DNA of 20,340 nt, taken from Euprymna scolopes. Its lineage: Eukaryota > Mollusca > Cephalopoda > Sepiida > Sepiolidae. Both the position numbers and the translations under genes were made by a program. Within the stretch, counting starts at the first letter, position 1; each line of letters begins with the position of its first letter. The DNA lies in contig CM044488.1 in NCBI GenBank assembly GCA_024364805.1, forward strand, positions 183,784,136 to 183,804,475. The letters run 5' to 3'. This document shows positions 18,043 through 20,340 of the stretch, one piece after another. The notes beneath the pieces were generated by a model. It did no database searches, was not told the DNA's origin, and saw only the letters and a program-made list of their open reading frames with translations.

Positions 18043-18740
18043 ATGCTACAGTTTCATTATAGACGAACGGAGAATAAACGTTTTCTTTTTTTTCTTTTTT
18101 CATATTGCAAATATTGTTGGAATTCGCATCGTCTGGAACACGTCCGCTTTTGGATTTCGGGAGTTACCTCTGAATATTTTTCCTTTTTTATACATATCTG
18201 TGACGCACAGTTTCATTTTGAAAAGGTGCACCAAAATCAGTTTCCAGTTATGTTTCGATGCGAAAGGACGTGCTACATTCGTCTCTAATTCAAGGGAGAT
18301 ATTTCGACCTATTCCTGCAGAAAGCATTCTCGAAAACTCATGCTTTCTGTGGATGTATCCCTATTGTGGGGAGTTTGAATTAATTCCCAGTTGGGAGCCC
18401 GTAAAAGTAATTACAGATTCGACTAAATTCTGTCATGGATCCTTTCAATGAATGCGGATATACGAATAATCACTATTCTTCCAAATTGTTGATTTACCTC
18501 AGTCAAGAATGGTGGGCTATTTGGAGAAAAGAACTACCAGCCGCGAGGGCATGCACAAGTGCATCGCTTATGCAACTGCAGAATGAATTGAGAAATTCAA
18601 AGGTAAGTGAATTCATTCAAAGGCTTTGTGAATTTCGTATCTTCAAGGGTCTTTCATCGCTGTGGATTTTCTTCACAGTACGTTTCATGCAAATTTTTAA
18701 TTCCTTACGCTTTGGTTTTCCAAATAATAACGTTTTCTAG
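18043..18740 (+). other. GC-richer stretch with short open frames, possible exon
   Basis: This 700-bp region is less AT-rich than its flanks and holds three overlapping short plus-strand frames of 81-101 codons. The frame from ATG 18435 has an in-frame stop shortly before it. After 56 codons it reaches AAAG|GTAAGTGA at 18599-18608, an excellent splice-donor string, so a short first coding exon (18435-18602) is conceivable. I recognise no domain in any frame, and a minus-strand frame of similar length covers the same DNA. It may equally be an unclassified repeat. Confidence 0.2.
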
Positions 18741-19152
18741 CGACTAACAATATTTATTTTTCTGAAACTCATATTGCACTTCCATTTTCTCTTTCGTAAC
18801 CTCATGAAATGTTGGATATTTCTATTAGTATTTAATAAAGATAACATTAATAAATTTATTAAATGTCGTTTAATTATGTGTCTACGATAATTTGAAACTG
18901 TAAATTCATTTGTTTTAACATAAATTTATTTAAATTTTAAAAACATTTTACCATACAAATGAAACAATTAGTACACTCAATATGAATATAGCCATCGCAC
19001 TTGCATAAAGTTAATATAAATTTGTAAGAGTGAACGAAGCATATGGATTCTGGTAATTGAGGGTTTTAAAATTAAGGAAATTGTGGATCAAGGCATATGA
19101 CATTTGGAACTATTCTCAAAGGGGCTACCATAAAATATAGTTTTCTCATCTC
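18741..19152. other. AT-rich, no feature seen
   Basis: Dense TTTAATAAA-type strings around 18830-18960. No gene recognised. Confidence 0.5.
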
Positions 19153-19500
19153 ATGGCAAACTCGAAAACCAATTTCAGTGATCAGTTTTGCGTCGTAAAG
19201 CAGTTTCCTGCCTTTCGTAATGGAACGGTAAGCTCTTGTCTTCAAAATGTCCTTTCCGCTCGACTTCCCATCTCGATTCTCTATTTCCCTTTATATTGCT
19301 CGTTGCCATCGAACAACGGGCACAGGTGGCTCAGGCTGTCACATATGCATTTATTACACGGAAGCATCGAGGGAATCGAAGTCTGTGATTCACCTACCCG
19401 AAATTTCTTTGGTTATGCATTGTTCATTTCGTGGATTTGCAGAGAAAAAGAGGGAGAGAGGTTACACACACATACGTATACATTTAGTATGTTTATTTAG
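19153..19500 (+). other. unassigned open frames, possible exon or repeat
   Basis: Two overlapping plus-strand frames of 115 and 101 codons lie in a GC-richer stretch. The first, from ATG 19153, passes an ACG|GTAAGC donor-like string at about 19225-19233. A pyrimidine-rich stretch ending CACAG lies near 19322-19326. Neither frame has a domain I know, and the 3' part runs into CACACAC low-complexity sequence. There is not enough to call a gene. Confidence 0.15.
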
Positions 19501-19796
19501 TTATACAAACATTATTGGCTACATATGTGCGTACAGGTTGCAATTTATTTAGAAACGCAGTGTCATCGAGCCGGATCTTTACTATGAAACCAGAATTTAA
19601 ACAGTTATTATTTTATATTAAGTCTCTCTATTATTTTCCTGATTTTCTAAATAAATTTCCATAGAAATTATGCATATATGTAGTCATTAATGTTTGTATA
19701 AATAAATATAACGATCTGCTTGTCATTGAGCACTTGATGATAAACACCTGAGTTGGAGCAGATTTACACCTAAAATATTACAGCGATACAATCATT
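19501..19796. other. AT-rich, no feature seen
   Basis: No recognisable gene or repeat before the tetranucleotide tract. Confidence 0.45.
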
Positions 19797-19849
19797 GACA
19801 TACATACATACATACATACATACATACATACATACATACATACATACAT
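19797..19849. repeat. (CATA)n microsatellite, about 53 bp
   Basis: About 13 units of CATA/TACA. Such tracts are common in molluscan genomes among others. Confidence 0.97.
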
Positions 19850-20303
19850 GTTGTTTTGGTAAAATAGGAAACGGTCTCTATTAACCTCCTCTCCAAATCT
19901 TTGGTCTACAAACTTGAAACTTGATATATATAGGGGATTTGGACCTGTGGAACAAATTCGACTTGGTTTTTAGCTGTTAAGCGGTCAGAATTAAAAACAA
20001 AAATAGTAAGTCGAACAAATCCGCTAGTGCTATGCATGCGCATATATACATTTATGCATTAAAATTGTTTCATTTTTAATATTTTCTTATCCATCTCTCG
20101 ATAACTCAAACGATAATGAGTAAGTCTGGAATGCTGAATATTTTGGTTTCGATTCTAGCTGTTAACACCCTATTCATTTTTTTAACATTTGAAAGCATTA
20201 CTATATATTGGGTAGAATATAATAATTAATAAAGAATTGCCTTTATAATAATAAATATGAGATCTGCATAAATGAAAATGTTATAATTAAATGTATTTTA
20301 CAA
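19850..20303. other. no gene seen
   Basis: AT-rich sequence between the (CATA)n tract and the terminal hairpin motif. It could belong to the repeat that ends in that motif, but no other diagnostic is visible. Confidence 0.4.
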
Positions 20304-20340
20304 CTGGGCAACGCCAGAAGAGCGACCGGATAACGCCAGA
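20304..20340. repeat. GGGCAACG-type hairpin, copy 2, and start of a 22-bp tandem period
   Basis: CTGGGCAACGCCAG can fold with CTGG/CCAG arms and shares CTGGGCAACGC with 3002-3012. AACGCCAGA occurs at 20310-20318 and again at 20332-20340, so a 22-bp tandem repeat may begin here and run past the window end. Confidence 0.4.

Overview
The window reads as intergenic DNA, or intron, from an animal genome. It is AT-rich, and translations are closed by frequent stops. It carries long dinucleotide and tetranucleotide microsatellites ((TA)n four times, (CATA)n once, a 32-nt T run) and a dense layer of decayed transposable elements: mariner DNA transposons, LINEs, an LTR retroelement and short non-coding repeats. 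I see no intact host gene. The mixture (long TA and CATA tracts, abundant mariner, Jockey/CR1-like LINE tails) resembles a cephalopod or other lophotrochozoan genome. That placement is inference from style, not a sequence match.

Layout. 0.25-0.43 kb: a 48-bp in-phase tandem duplication inside a short minus-strand open frame. 0.56-0.91 kb: 5' part of a mariner transposase gene. 1.07-1.91 kb: two (TA)n tracts around a diverged tandem repeat. 1.91-2.17 kb: a repeat whose minus strand folds as a type I hammerhead ribozyme. 3.59-3.86 kb (+), 4.22-4.74 kb (-) and 6.20-6.85 kb (-): three 3' ends of one LINE family, the first two facing each other. 6.94-7.30 kb (-): the 3' end of a different LINE. 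8.08-8.44 kb: a 356-bp mariner-type MITE with matching inverted ends and TA target duplication. 8.44-12.6 kb: mostly featureless, apart from weak LTR-like similarity. 12.75-14.59 kb: a broken LTR retroelement with direct terminal repeats and integrase remains. 15.2-16.28 kb: two tandem 3' ends of mariner transposase genes, the second carrying a 228-bp insertion with a likely target-site duplication. 16.44-16.55 and 16.83-16.90 kb: two minus-strand copies of a repeat derived from 5S rRNA. 18.0-19.5 kb: several short open frames, two ending at good splice-donor strings, of unknown meaning. 19.80-19.85 kb: (CATA)n. 20.30-20.34 kb: a GC-richer hairpin motif that recurs near 3.0 kb.

The best candidates for something new are the hammerhead-bearing repeat at about 2.1 kb and the 5S-derived SINE-like pair at about 16.5-16.9 kb. 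All similarity statements come from reading by eye; nothing was searched or folded computationally.
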